Both the position numbers and the translations under genes were made by a program. Shown here piece by piece: positions 11,622 to 19,377 of a stretch of 64,000 nucleotides of DNA. The stretch spans positions 152,008 through 216,007 of the forward strand of contig NZ_RQVR01000004.1 of assembly GCF_003865365.1 (NCBI RefSeq), read 5' to 3'. The notes beneath the pieces are model-generated. The model did no database searches, was not told where the DNA came from, and worked only from the letters and a program-made list of their open reading frames with translations. The stretch comes from Flavobacterium macacae. GTDB lineage: Bacteria > Bacteroidota > Bacteroidia > Flavobacteriales > Flavobacteriaceae. Each line of letters opens with the position of its first letter. The stretch's first letter is position 1.

Positions 11622-11993
11622 ATGCTCAAATCATTATTATTTGTTGGTCTTGGCGGAGGAATCGGAAGCATCTTTAGGTATTTGACATCCTTTTATATTG
11701 CGAGATACGTACCTGCAAAATTTCCATTAGCGACTTTTACTGCCAATATCTTAGGTTGTTTTTTAATCGGCCTGCTTTTTGGTTATTTCGAGAAAAACAA
11801 TGTGGTCAACTCTGATATGAAACTGCTTTTTGTAACCGGATTTTGCGGAGGCTACACGACTTTCTCCACATTTGGGTATGAAAATATCAGCCTTTTTCAA
11901 AGCAACAATTCGCTTTTGGCATTCGCATACATTGGCGCAAGCCTGATATTTGGGCTATTAGCCGTTTGGCTGGGTCTATTTCTTGCCAAATAA
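11622..11993 (+). CDS. crcB: Fluoride exporter CrcB (Fluc)
   Basis: This is a small dimeric membrane channel that exports fluoride. The 123 residues have four hydrophobic segments. Family hallmarks are GGGIGSIFRY near the N-terminus, FPLATFTANILGCFLIG, and GFCGGYTTFSTFGYE, which carries the conserved phenylalanines of the fluoride path. The ATG at 11622 was chosen over an in-frame TTG at 11601 because the hydrophobic start MLKSLLFVGLGGG follows directly. No fluoride-riboswitch fold was recognised upstream. It is divergent from guaA and about 40 bases ahead of the nrnA-like gene. Confidence 0.93.
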   Translation: MLKSLLFVGLGGGIGSIFRYLTSFYIARYVPAKFPLATFTANILGCFLIGLLFGYFEKNNVVNSDMKLLFVTGFCGGYTTFSTFGYENISLFQSNNSLLAFAYIGASLIFGLLAVWLGLFLAK

Positions 11994-12031
11994 TTTAAGT
12001 TTAAGCCTAAAAAAATGTAATTTCGCAATCT

Positions 12032-13042
12032 ATGAAAGAAGAAGAAATAAAAGGAATATGGGAGTTATTGGCAACACCAAAAAAGATTGCCATCATTCCG
12101 CACAGAAGCCCAGATGGTGACGCAATGGGTTCCACATTAGGATTATATCATTTTTTAAAAAAATTAAATCACGAAGCAATTGTTATTGCTCCCAATGAAT
12201 TTCCAGAATTTCTGGCTTGGCTTCCGGGTTCTGAAAAGGTCTTGATTTTTGAAAAAGACAAAGAAAATGTAGCCAAAGTTCTTCAAGGCGCCGAAGTGAT
12301 TTTTACTTTAGATTTTAATGCTTTGCACCGAACTGGCGAGATGGAAAACGTGTTGAATAAGTTGACAGCGCCTTTTATCATGATCGACCATCACCAAAAA
12401 CCGGACGATTATGCAGCTTTTACGTATTCCAACACAAAATTTGGTTCCACTTGTGAGATGGTTTACAATTTCATCACTTACTTAGAAAAAAAAGAACTGC
12501 TTGACGAAACCATTGCCAGCTGTCTTTACACTGGAATTGTTACGGATTCGGGCTCTTTCCGATTCCCAACAACCACCAGCGAAACGCACCGAGTTGCAGC
12601 TGCTTTGCTAGATCTAGGAGCACGAAATGGCGACATCCACAATTCTCTCTTTGATAATAATTCGTACCACCGTTTGCAATTATTAGGCAGGGCTTTGCAA
12701 AACATGAAGGTTTTTCCAGAATTTAAAACGTCTTACATTCGCTTGACGCAACAAGAATTAGACGAATTTAAATATGTAAAAGGAGATACCGAAGGAATTG
12801 TAAATTATGGACTTACCATAAAAGGCATTATTTTTGCCGCTATATTCATTGAAAACAAAGAGGAAGGAATCGTGAAAATATCGTTCCGTTCGCAAGGTAA
12901 TTTTGACGTGAATCAGTTTGCCCGCCAGTATTTTAACGGCGGTGGCCACATCAATGCAGCTGGAGGAAAATCGAACAAATCATTAGACGAAACGATTAAA
13001 GATTTCGAATCTATTTTATCACAACAAAATTTTAATGTGTAA
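12032..13042 (+). CDS. DHH-family phosphoesterase, NrnA-like
   Basis: DHH/DHHA1 enzymes of this type degrade short RNA oligomers and often dephosphorylate pAp. The 336 residues carry PHRSPDGDAMGSTLG near the N-terminus, the DFNALHRTG region, the DHH motif in MIDHHQKPDDY, and TGIVTDSGSFRF. The DHHA1 glycine-rich motif GGGHINAAGG is near the C-terminus. The gene is four bases ahead of the gldI ATG, so the two are likely co-transcribed. The substrate (nanoRNA, pAp or cyclic dinucleotide) is inferred from family only. Confidence 0.9.
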   Translation: MKEEEIKGIWELLATPKKIAIIPHRSPDGDAMGSTLGLYHFLKKLNHEAIVIAPNEFPEFLAWLPGSEKVLIFEKDKENVAKVLQGAEVIFTLDFNALHRTGEMENVLNKLTAPFIMIDHHQKPDDYAAFTYSNTKFGSTCEMVYNFITYLEKKELLDETIASCLYTGIVTDSGSFRFPTTTSETHRVAAALLDLGARNGDIHNSLFDNNSYHRLQLLGRALQNMKVFPEFKTSYIRLTQQELDEFKYVKGDTEGIVNYGLTIKGIIFAAIFIENKEEGIVKISFRSQGNFDVNQFARQYFNGGGHINAAGGKSNKSLDETIKDFESILSQQNFNV

Positions 13043-13046
13043 AGCT

Positions 13047-13682
13047 ATGAAAGTTACCCAATTGTTAGCGTGTGTTTTTGCTACTGCGCTTTTGCTTTCG
13101 AGTTGTAATAATCAGCAGGCAAGAAAACCTGTCTCCTATTCGTCTGGAACTTTTATGAAAGAGTCTGTGGCACGAAATAAAAAATTAATTGCTGGTGAAG
13201 AATCAAAAATTGATGCGATCATAAAAAGCGATAGTGGTTCGCAATATATTGCTTCGCCAAAAGGATATTGGTACAAATATGACGTAAAAAGCACTTCAAA
13301 AGATACTCTTTTTCCTAAAAAAGGAGACGTTGCTTACTATAACTATGAAGTAAAAGATTTAGACGGAAATATGATTTATACCGAATTTGAACTTAAACCT
13401 CAAGTATATTTAGTCGACAAGCAAAACATTATGATGGGAATGCGCGACGGAATTAAATTGATGAAAAAAGGCGAAAAAATCACTTTTCTTTTTCCATCAC
13501 ACATGGGGTATGGCTATCACGGTGACAACAGAAGAATTGGTCACAACCAACCTTTGATGACATCAATTTTTTTAAGAGATATCAAATCTGAAGCGGAAGC
13601 AAGAACTAACGCTAAAACTTCCTTAAAAACAATACCAACTCCAACAAAACCCACAGAACCAACAGAAGAATCAAAACAATAA
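13047..13682 (+). CDS. gldI: Gliding-motility lipoprotein GldI (FKBP-type isomerase)
   Basis: GldI is a peptidyl-prolyl isomerase lipoprotein needed for gliding and T9SS function in Flavobacterium. Starting at the ATG at 13047, the 211 residues have a lipoprotein signal (MKVTQLLACVFATALLLSSC, Cys at 20). An FKBP domain follows, with FPKKGDVAYYNYEVKDLDG and MGMRDGIKLMKKGEKITFLFPSHMGYGYHGD, then a Pro/Thr-rich tail. The ATG at 13035 overlaps the upstream stop and would give a poor signal peptide, so it was not used. Two further isomerases follow, probably in one operon. Confidence 0.88.
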   Translation: MKVTQLLACVFATALLLSSCNNQQARKPVSYSSGTFMKESVARNKKLIAGEESKIDAIIKSDSGSQYIASPKGYWYKYDVKSTSKDTLFPKKGDVAYYNYEVKDLDGNMIYTEFELKPQVYLVDKQNIMMGMRDGIKLMKKGEKITFLFPSHMGYGYHGDNRRIGHNQPLMTSIFLRDIKSEAEARTNAKTSLKTIPTPTKPTEPTEESKQ

Positions 13683-13694
13683 TTTAAATTTAAA

Positions 13695-14810
13695 ATGAAA
13701 AAATTAACTAGCCTTTTTTTAGGTCTTACTGCTTTTTTTATGTCTTGCGATAGCAAAACAAACAATCTTAAGGACGGAATGTATGCCGAAATTGAAACTT
13801 CAAAAGGAACAATTTTAGTAGAACTAGAATACAAAAAAACACCAGTAACCGTAGCTAACTTTGTGTCTTTGGCAGAAGGTAAAAACACGATGGTGGATGA
13901 AAAATATAAAGGAAAACCTTTTTATGATGGTTTAAAATTTCATAGAGTTGAAGCAGATTTCATGATTCAAGGTGGGGATCCTGAAGGAAACGGAATGGGC
14001 GGTCCTGGTTATAAATTTAAAGATGAAATAGTTGCCGATCTAGCACTTGACAAAGGAGGGATTTTGGCAATGGCAAATGGTGGAAAAGGTACAAATGGTA
14101 GCCAATTTTTTATTACACATACCGCTACACCTTGGTTAACAGGAATTCATACTGTATTTGGTCATGTTTTAGAAAACGGAATGGAAGTGGTGAATGCCAT
14201 CCAACAAGATGATGTAATCAACAAAATTACAATTATCCGAAAAGGTGAAGACGCTAAAAAGTTTGATGCTCCAAAAATCTTCAAAGATAATTTTGCCGAT
14301 GAAATTGCAAATCAAAAGAAAATTGAAGAAGAAAAATTAAAAATGAGAGCCCAATATGCTGAAATCATTAAAGAAAAAGAAGCTTTTTTCACAACAGAAA
14401 AAGCAACTTCCACTAAAACGCAATCAGGTTTGCAATTCAAAATAATTAAAAAAGGAAACGGCAAAAAACCAGTTGCAGGAACACAAGTTTTCTTAAACTA
14501 TGCCGGTTATTTTGAAAACGGAGATTTATTTGATTCTAATATTGAAAGCATTGCAACTGCTTATGGAACGGTAGATCCAAATCGTGCTGCCCAAAGAGGT
14601 TACCAACCAATTCCTTTTATGGCGGGTGCAAAAGAAGGAATGATACCTGGATTTATTGAAGGAATCGAGCAGCTTTCTTTTGGAGATAAAGCGGTAATTT
14701 TCATTCCTGCTTATTTAGGATATGGAGAACGAGGTGCTGGCGGCGTTATTCCTCCAAATGCCAATATTATTTTTGAACTTGAACTGTTAGAAAACGCTCC
14801 AGCAAATTAA
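13695..14810 (+). CDS. Cyclophilin-FKBP fusion isomerase, lipoprotein
   Basis: This is a two-enzyme peptidyl-prolyl isomerase in the envelope. The 371 residues begin with a lipoprotein signal (Cys in FFMSCDSK). A cyclophilin domain runs from about 30 to 190 (LKFHRVEADFMIQGGDP, NGSQFFITH). A charged helical linker leads to an FKBP domain at about 255-368 (TQVFLNYAGYFENGDLFDSN, GVIPPNANIIFELELL). It lies 12 bases after gldI and is paralogous to the next gene. Two isomerase folds in one chain are uncommon outside this phylum. Confidence 0.9.
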   Translation: MKKLTSLFLGLTAFFMSCDSKTNNLKDGMYAEIETSKGTILVELEYKKTPVTVANFVSLAEGKNTMVDEKYKGKPFYDGLKFHRVEADFMIQGGDPEGNGMGGPGYKFKDEIVADLALDKGGILAMANGGKGTNGSQFFITHTATPWLTGIHTVFGHVLENGMEVVNAIQQDDVINKITIIRKGEDAKKFDAPKIFKDNFADEIANQKKIEEEKLKMRAQYAEIIKEKEAFFTTEKATSTKTQSGLQFKIIKKGNGKKPVAGTQVFLNYAGYFENGDLFDSNIESIATAYGTVDPNRAAQRGYQPIPFMAGAKEGMIPGFIEGIEQLSFGDKAVIFIPAYLGYGERGAGGVIPPNANIIFELELLENAPAN

Positions 14811-14832
14811 TATTAATAATAAATATTTCACA

Positions 14833-15999
14833 ATGAAACTAAAATTTATATGTGTATTGCTTCTTGCGATTTCAGTTGGAAGTTATGCCCAAAAAGGAAA
14901 AAGCAAAACTACTGCTAAAAAAGCGACAACAGCTCAAAAAGCAACTGATCCAGAAGGAATTTTTGCTGTAATGGAAACTAATAAAGGTAGAATTACAATT
15001 CAATTAGAATATCAAAAAACGCCAATTACAGTTGCCAATTTCATCTCTTTAGCAGAAGGAACAAACAATGCAGTTAGCCCTAAATACAAAGGAAAACCTT
15101 TTTATACCGGATTAAAATTTCATAGAGTGATACCTGATTTTATGATTCAAGGTGGTGATCCACTTGGAACGGGAGCGGGTGATCCGGGTTATAAATTTAA
15201 AGATGAATTTCACCCGGATTTAAAGCATAATTCAGGCGGAATTTTGTCAATGGCCAATTCTGGCCCTACAACAAATGGTTCGCAATTTTTTATTACTCAT
15301 AAAGAAACACCGTGGTTGAATAACAAATATACCGTTTTTGGAAAAGTAACTTCAGGAATGGATATTGTCAACATAATTACTCAAAATGATGTGATCATGG
15401 AAGTAAAAATTGTTAGAAAAGGTTCAGAAGCTAAAAAATTTGACGCAGCAAAAATTTTCAATGACTATTTTGAAAACAAAGATGCTTATGCTAAAAAAGA
15501 AGCCGACGCTTTGCTAGCTAAGAAAAAAGAGGCGGAAGCAAAAATTGCTCCTGTAAAAGCTGCAAAAGTAGCTGAATTGGCGAAGGCTAGAATAACTGCT
15601 ACAAAAACGGAGTCTGGATTAGAATATGTAGTTACTAAAAAAGGAAGTAACGTAAAACCTGCTCCTGGAACGCAAGTCTATGTTCACTATTCTGGATTTT
15701 TAGAAGATGGAACTTTATTTGACAGCAGTAACGGTGAAGTAAATAAATTATTTGGAAAATTTGACGAAAATAGAGCGGCTCAAAATGGTTACCAACCTTT
15801 ACCTGCAACTGCCGGGAGCTACAATTTTGTACCTGGATTTTCTGAAGGTTTAAATCAATTGTCAATTGGTGATAAAGCTACACTTTTCATCCCATCGGCT
15901 TTGGGTTATGGGGAAAGAGGCGCTGGCGGAGTGATTCCTCCAAATGCAAACATTATTTTTGAAGTAGAGCTTTTGGACGCACTTCCGGCGAAGCAGTAA
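14833..15999 (+). CDS. Cyclophilin-FKBP fusion isomerase, secreted paralogue
   Basis: The 388 residues have the same layout as the preceding gene: cyclophilin (LKFHRVIPDFMIQGGDP, NGSQFFITHKETPW), then an Ala/Lys-rich helical linker near 215-255, then FKBP (TQVYVHYSGFLEDGTLFDSS, GVIPPNANIIFEVELL). Here the N-terminus is a standard signal peptide ending near GSYAQ, with no lipobox, so it is likely soluble in the periplasm rather than lipid-anchored. Both paralogues lie in one unit with gldI and share the terminator downstream. Confidence 0.9.
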   Translation: MKLKFICVLLLAISVGSYAQKGKSKTTAKKATTAQKATDPEGIFAVMETNKGRITIQLEYQKTPITVANFISLAEGTNNAVSPKYKGKPFYTGLKFHRVIPDFMIQGGDPLGTGAGDPGYKFKDEFHPDLKHNSGGILSMANSGPTTNGSQFFITHKETPWLNNKYTVFGKVTSGMDIVNIITQNDVIMEVKIVRKGSEAKKFDAAKIFNDYFENKDAYAKKEADALLAKKKEAEAKIAPVKAAKVAELAKARITATKTESGLEYVVTKKGSNVKPAPGTQVYVHYSGFLEDGTLFDSSNGEVNKLFGKFDENRAAQNGYQPLPATAGSYNFVPGFSEGLNQLSIGDKATLFIPSALGYGERGAGGVIPPNANIIFEVELLDALPAKQ

Positions 16000-16057
16000 T
16001 GGGTATGGAACAATTAAAAAGCTTGGTTTTCAGTTTAAAATGAAAGCATAAAAACAT

Positions 16058-16093
16058 AAAAAAGGGATTTTCAATTAAGAAAATCCCTTTTTT
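16058..16093 (+). terminator. Terminator of the gldI-isomerase operon
   Basis: The A-run and GGGATTTTC (to 16072) pair with GAAAATCCC plus a T-run (from 16079). The perfect stem is bounded by A and T tracts, so it is likely bidirectional. Confidence 0.85.
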
Positions 16094-16126
16094 ATTTACG
16101 GATCATTGAAATCCTATTTTGGTAAA

Positions 16127-16564
16127 CTACTTTTTAAATTTCCAGTCGAATTCATCTTTATTATTGATGATGGCGCCCACTTCAACTTTTACGACATCAT
16201 TAAATTCTGTTTGAAAAATCATCCAATTTGATTCGTTGAAATAATTTTCTAGCGTATCAAATTCTTCTTTTTCCCAAGTTGCATAATCTTTCGTATTCAG
16301 TTCTTTTTGAACATCTGAAACATTTCTTCCGATTATTTTTTTATCAAATAAAACTAAATCTTGGCTTGAACCAACGATATATCCTAATTTGAAATCTTCA
16401 TCTTTATAAAAGGTCAAGCGCAATTTTTGGTCATTATATAGATAAACCGTGTTTTCATCTTCGTCTTTAAAACTTTTGCTCGGTTTACCATAAAGCGCTT
16501 CCACGTCTTTTTGCAACATCCCGAAGATTAATTTATCTATTCCTGTTTTTGGATTTATTTTCAT
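16127..16564 (-). CDS. Hypothetical cytoplasmic protein
   Basis: The 145 residues are acidic and soluble, with no signal peptide or membrane segment. I do not recognise the family. Visible features are FGMLQKDVEALYGKPSKSF near the N-terminus, reminiscent of small bacterial proteins that measure a slope or offset motif (SmpA/BamE-like spacing), and a Trp-rich C-terminal third. An in-frame TTG at 16573 was rejected in favour of this ATG. It converges on the isomerase operon. Confidence 0.55.
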   Translation of the reverse strand: MKINPKTGIDKLIFGMLQKDVEALYGKPSKSFKDEDENTVYLYNDQKLRLTFYKDEDFKLGYIVGSSQDLVLFDKKIIGRNVSDVQKELNTKDYATWEKEEFDTLENYFNESNWMIFQTEFNDVVKVEVGAIINNKDEFDWKFKK

Positions 16565-16586
16565 AATTGTCAATTATTATTTTTTG

Positions 16587-16594
16587 CAAAGATA
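16587..16594 (-). promoter_or_regulatory. Candidate -7 box for the hypothetical gene
   Basis: The minus strand reads TATCTTTG, an exact TAnnTTTG match 22 bases upstream of the ATG at 16564. No -33 TTG at normal spacing was seen. Confidence 0.3.
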
Positions 16595-16621
16595 GGCGTA
16601 ATTTTTACTTCCGAAGAAACT

Positions 16622-16757
16622 AAATCAATCTAACTATTTAGAAAGTTTATTTTCCAATTCTTGACCAAGTCTTTCTTCTCATTCTTCTTTTAAAATACTC
16701 AAAATAACACTGTTTCTTCCATAACCAGATGGAACTAAACTCTCTTTTCTCTCAATG
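16622..16757 (-). pseudogene. Possible remnant of a small coding gene
   Basis: Read on the minus strand, one frame gives RCIERKESLVPSGYGRNSV then ILSILKEE, a TGA stop, and EERLGQELENKLSK with a stop. The interrupted frame and the loss of any start suggest decay. The Ser-Gly-Arg-rich stretch followed by a charged helix loosely recalls CopG/ParD-type antitoxins. The evidence is thin, and this may be chance. Confidence 0.2.
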
Positions 16758-16836
16758 CATCGCACTTACAAATTCAGCATCCAAAAATATTTTTGATTAA
16801 AAGCAACCTGTGTTTATAGAAATTGCAGATCAAAAA

Positions 16837-16861
16837 AAACTCTCGAATGTATCGAGAGTTT
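16837..16861 (-). terminator. Terminator after purM
   Basis: AAACTCTCGA (16837-16846) pairs with TCGAGAGTTT (16852-16861). It lies 24 bases past the purM stop, with a T-run on the minus strand. Confidence 0.8.
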
Positions 16862-16884
16862 CTTTTATATTTTATTTGGAATTT

Positions 16885-18063
16885 TTAATATTCAAAAGTT
16901 CCAAATTCGCTATTTATAGTTAACTTTTTAGTTTCTGAAGCTTCCACTCTACCTACAATTTGTGCGTCTACGTTAAACGATTTTGAAATAGCAATAATGT
17001 CTTCCGCTAATTCTTGGGGAACATAAATTTCCATTCTGTGACCGCAATTGAAAACTTGGTACATCTCTTTCCAATCTGTTTTTGACTGCTCTTGAATCAA
17101 TTTAAAAAGTGGCGGAATCGGGAAAAGATTGTCTTTAACCACGTGAACATTATCTACAAAATGAAGCACTTTTGTCTGTGCACCGCCACTGCAATGCACC
17201 ATTCCGTGAATTTCTTTTGGAGAATATTTGTCTAAAATGGTCTTGATAATTGGAGCGTAAGTTCTTGTTGGCGAAAGTACTAATTTTCCAGCATCAATGG
17301 GAGAATTTTCAACGGCGTCTGTCAATTTTACATTTCCAGAATACACCAGGTCAGCCGGAACCGACGCATCAAAACTTTCTGGGTATTTTTGTGCCAAATA
17401 ATTATGAAAAACATCGTGGCGCGCCGACGTTAATCCGTTGCTTCCCATTCCTCCGTTGTATGATTTTTCATAAGAGGCTTGACCAAAAGAGGCCAAACCA
17501 ACGATCACGTCACCTGCTTTTATATTAGCGTTATCAACCACTTTATCTCTTCTAATTCTTGCCGTAACAGTTGAATCTACAATGATTGTGCGAACTAAAT
17601 CACCCACATCAGCCGTTTCTCCGCCAGTAGAATTGATGGTAACGCCAAAAGATTTTAGCTCTTCAATCAATTCTTCGGTTCCGTTTATAATTGCTGAAAT
17701 AACATCTGCCGGAATCAAATTTTTATTTCTTCCGATAGTTGACGAAAGCAAAATATTGTCAGTCGCGCCAACACACAATAAATCGTCAATATTCATAATC
17801 AAAGCATCTTGAGAAATGCCTTTCCAAACAGACAAATCGCCTGTTTCTTTCCAATATAAATAGGCCAAAGACGATTTTGTTCCTGCACCATCAGCGTGCA
17901 TGATTAAACAATAATCTTTGTCGTTGGTCAAATAATCTGGAACAATTTTACAGAAAGCTTTTGGAAATAATCCTTTGTCGATGTTTTTAATTGCGTTGTG
18001 AACATCTTCTTTTGAGGCAGAAACACCTCGCAAATTATAGCGTTTGCTAGTATCGGAACTCAT
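16885..18063 (-). CDS. purM: Phosphoribosylformylglycinamidine cyclo-ligase (AIR synthase)
   Basis: It closes the imidazole ring in purine biosynthesis, converting FGAM to AIR with ATP. The 392 residues are longer than the usual 340-350, as is common in Bacteroidota. Motifs include HADGAGTKSSLAYLYW, SQDALIMNIDDLLCVGA, STGGETADVGDLV and GMVHCSGGAQTKVLHF. The C-terminal AIRS domain ends EFGTFEY. It is a single gene with its own terminator. Confidence 0.9.
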   Translation of the reverse strand: MSSDTSKRYNLRGVSASKEDVHNAIKNIDKGLFPKAFCKIVPDYLTNDKDYCLIMHADGAGTKSSLAYLYWKETGDLSVWKGISQDALIMNIDDLLCVGATDNILLSSTIGRNKNLIPADVISAIINGTEELIEELKSFGVTINSTGGETADVGDLVRTIIVDSTVTARIRRDKVVDNANIKAGDVIVGLASFGQASYEKSYNGGMGSNGLTSARHDVFHNYLAQKYPESFDASVPADLVYSGNVKLTDAVENSPIDAGKLVLSPTRTYAPIIKTILDKYSPKEIHGMVHCSGGAQTKVLHFVDNVHVVKDNLFPIPPLFKLIQEQSKTDWKEMYQVFNCGHRMEIYVPQELAEDIIAISKSFNVDAQIVGRVEASETKKLTINSEFGTFEY

Positions 18064-18204
18064 AAAAATCGGTTGTGTTGTTGTGGCGTAAAGATAGTCA
18101 GATTTTTTCAGACTTCTTGGATTTTTAGATTTTTAGATTTTAGACTTCTTAGAAAACTTTGACACTTTGTTACTTTTAAACTTTGCTACTTTAAAACTCA
18201 GAAT

Positions 18205-19092
18205 CTAATTTTCACGAATTTCAATTTCTACTCTGCGGTTTCCAGCTCTTTCAACTTCAGAGGTTTCTGGAATTTTGAACATCGGCTGTGTTACTCCAAA
18301 ACCTTTAAAAGTGACTCTTTCATCAGCGATCCCATTGAATTCAAGAAATTTGGCGATTGCTTTTGCACGTTTTGCAGAAAGATCTTGCTTGTCATTTTGC
18401 ATACAGCAAATATGGCCCTGAACTTCGATTTTCATCTGCGGATTTTGTTTCATAATTTCCAGAAGTTCGTACATTTTTGAGCGTGATTCTGGCATAATTG
18501 CAAAAGTATTCAACTGAAAATTCAGATTTTCTAATTTGAATTTTTCACCAGCCTTTGCCACAGTTACTTTATCCATAAAAGCGGTATCAAACTTTAATTC
18601 AGATGAAGTCCCATTAGGATTTTTAACCGTTATTGCGGTAGGATATTTGGGCAATTCTCTGGGTTTTACAACCGGGATTTCTTTTTTTATTCCGAGAATC
18701 TCATCTTCGCGAGCTAAATCTTTTTCTAATAAAAAGTAGATTGTTACTTTTCTATTTTCTGATTTAACTTTTGAATGTTTATGCCTTTCTCCGAAGCTTC
18801 TAGTTTTAAAATCTTCCCTGATTTTGACTTTGTTTTTTACTAAATTAAAAATTTGATTGACCCTTTTTTGAGCCAAAGTATCATTAAATCCAGAAGTTCC
18901 GTCTTCATCAGTGTATCCGTTTATGGCAACGATTTTTACTTCTTTATTTGAATTTATCCAAGAATCAAGTTTGGTACTTTCTGTCTTTTTTAAGTCAAAT
19001 TTATTGCTGTCAAAATAGATGGAAAATTCTTCTTGGGCTTGAACCAACATTGGAAAAAGAAATAATAAAATATAATAAATCTTGGTTTTCAT
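18205..19092 (-). CDS. Periplasmic protein with two OmpA-like domains
   Basis: The 295 residues start with a signal peptide (MKTKIYYILLFLFPMLVQAQ). The first OmpA-like region, about 23-130, has IYFDSNKFDLKKTES, GYTDEDGTSGFNDTLAQKRV and ENRKVTIYF. The second, about 190-293, is clearer: VQGHICCMQNDKQDLSAKRA, and AGNRRVEIEI. OmpA domains bind peptidoglycan. There is no beta-barrel, so this would be a soluble periplasmic or wall-bound protein. The ATG at 19092 was preferred to the GTG at 19101. It is probably separate from the curli operon, which has its own terminator. Confidence 0.78.
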   Translation of the reverse strand: MKTKIYYILLFLFPMLVQAQEEFSIYFDSNKFDLKKTESTKLDSWINSNKEVKIVAINGYTDEDGTSGFNDTLAQKRVNQIFNLVKNKVKIREDFKTRSFGERHKHSKVKSENRKVTIYFLLEKDLAREDEILGIKKEIPVVKPRELPKYPTAITVKNPNGTSSELKFDTAFMDKVTVAKAGEKFKLENLNFQLNTFAIMPESRSKMYELLEIMKQNPQMKIEVQGHICCMQNDKQDLSAKRAKAIAKFLEFNGIADERVTFKGFGVTQPMFKIPETSEVERAGNRRVEIEIREN

Positions 19093-19287
19093 AAAATTCA
19101 CTTTAGAATAAAACGAAATAACGATTTATATATTACAAAAAAAAGCTTTTATCAAAACGATTATTAATTTTCAAGAATCATTATTTCCCCTCTCCTATTT
19201 TCATCTTTTACAAATTCGTTTTTTCCTTGTTTAATCACTTTTAACTTTATTGCCATAACACGAACCTCAACAATTTACTACAAAAAA

Positions 19288-19316
19288 AAATGAGACGGAA
19301 AAATACCGCCTCATTT
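19288..19316 (-). terminator. Terminator of the curli operon
   Basis: AAATGAGACGG (19288-19298) pairs with CCGCCTCATTT (19306-19316), apart from one mismatch. It sits downstream of the PD40 lipoprotein, with flanking A/T tracts. Confidence 0.75.
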
Positions 19317-19377
19317 AAGATTCACTTTTTGGGGGGAAATACAATGAATCAATTGCTATACGCTGATAATTGAAATT

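Noticed and set aside
18118..18190. Repeated TTTTTAGA/ACTTTG units upstream of purM
   Set aside because: Simple AT-rich intergenic sequence without a regular period.
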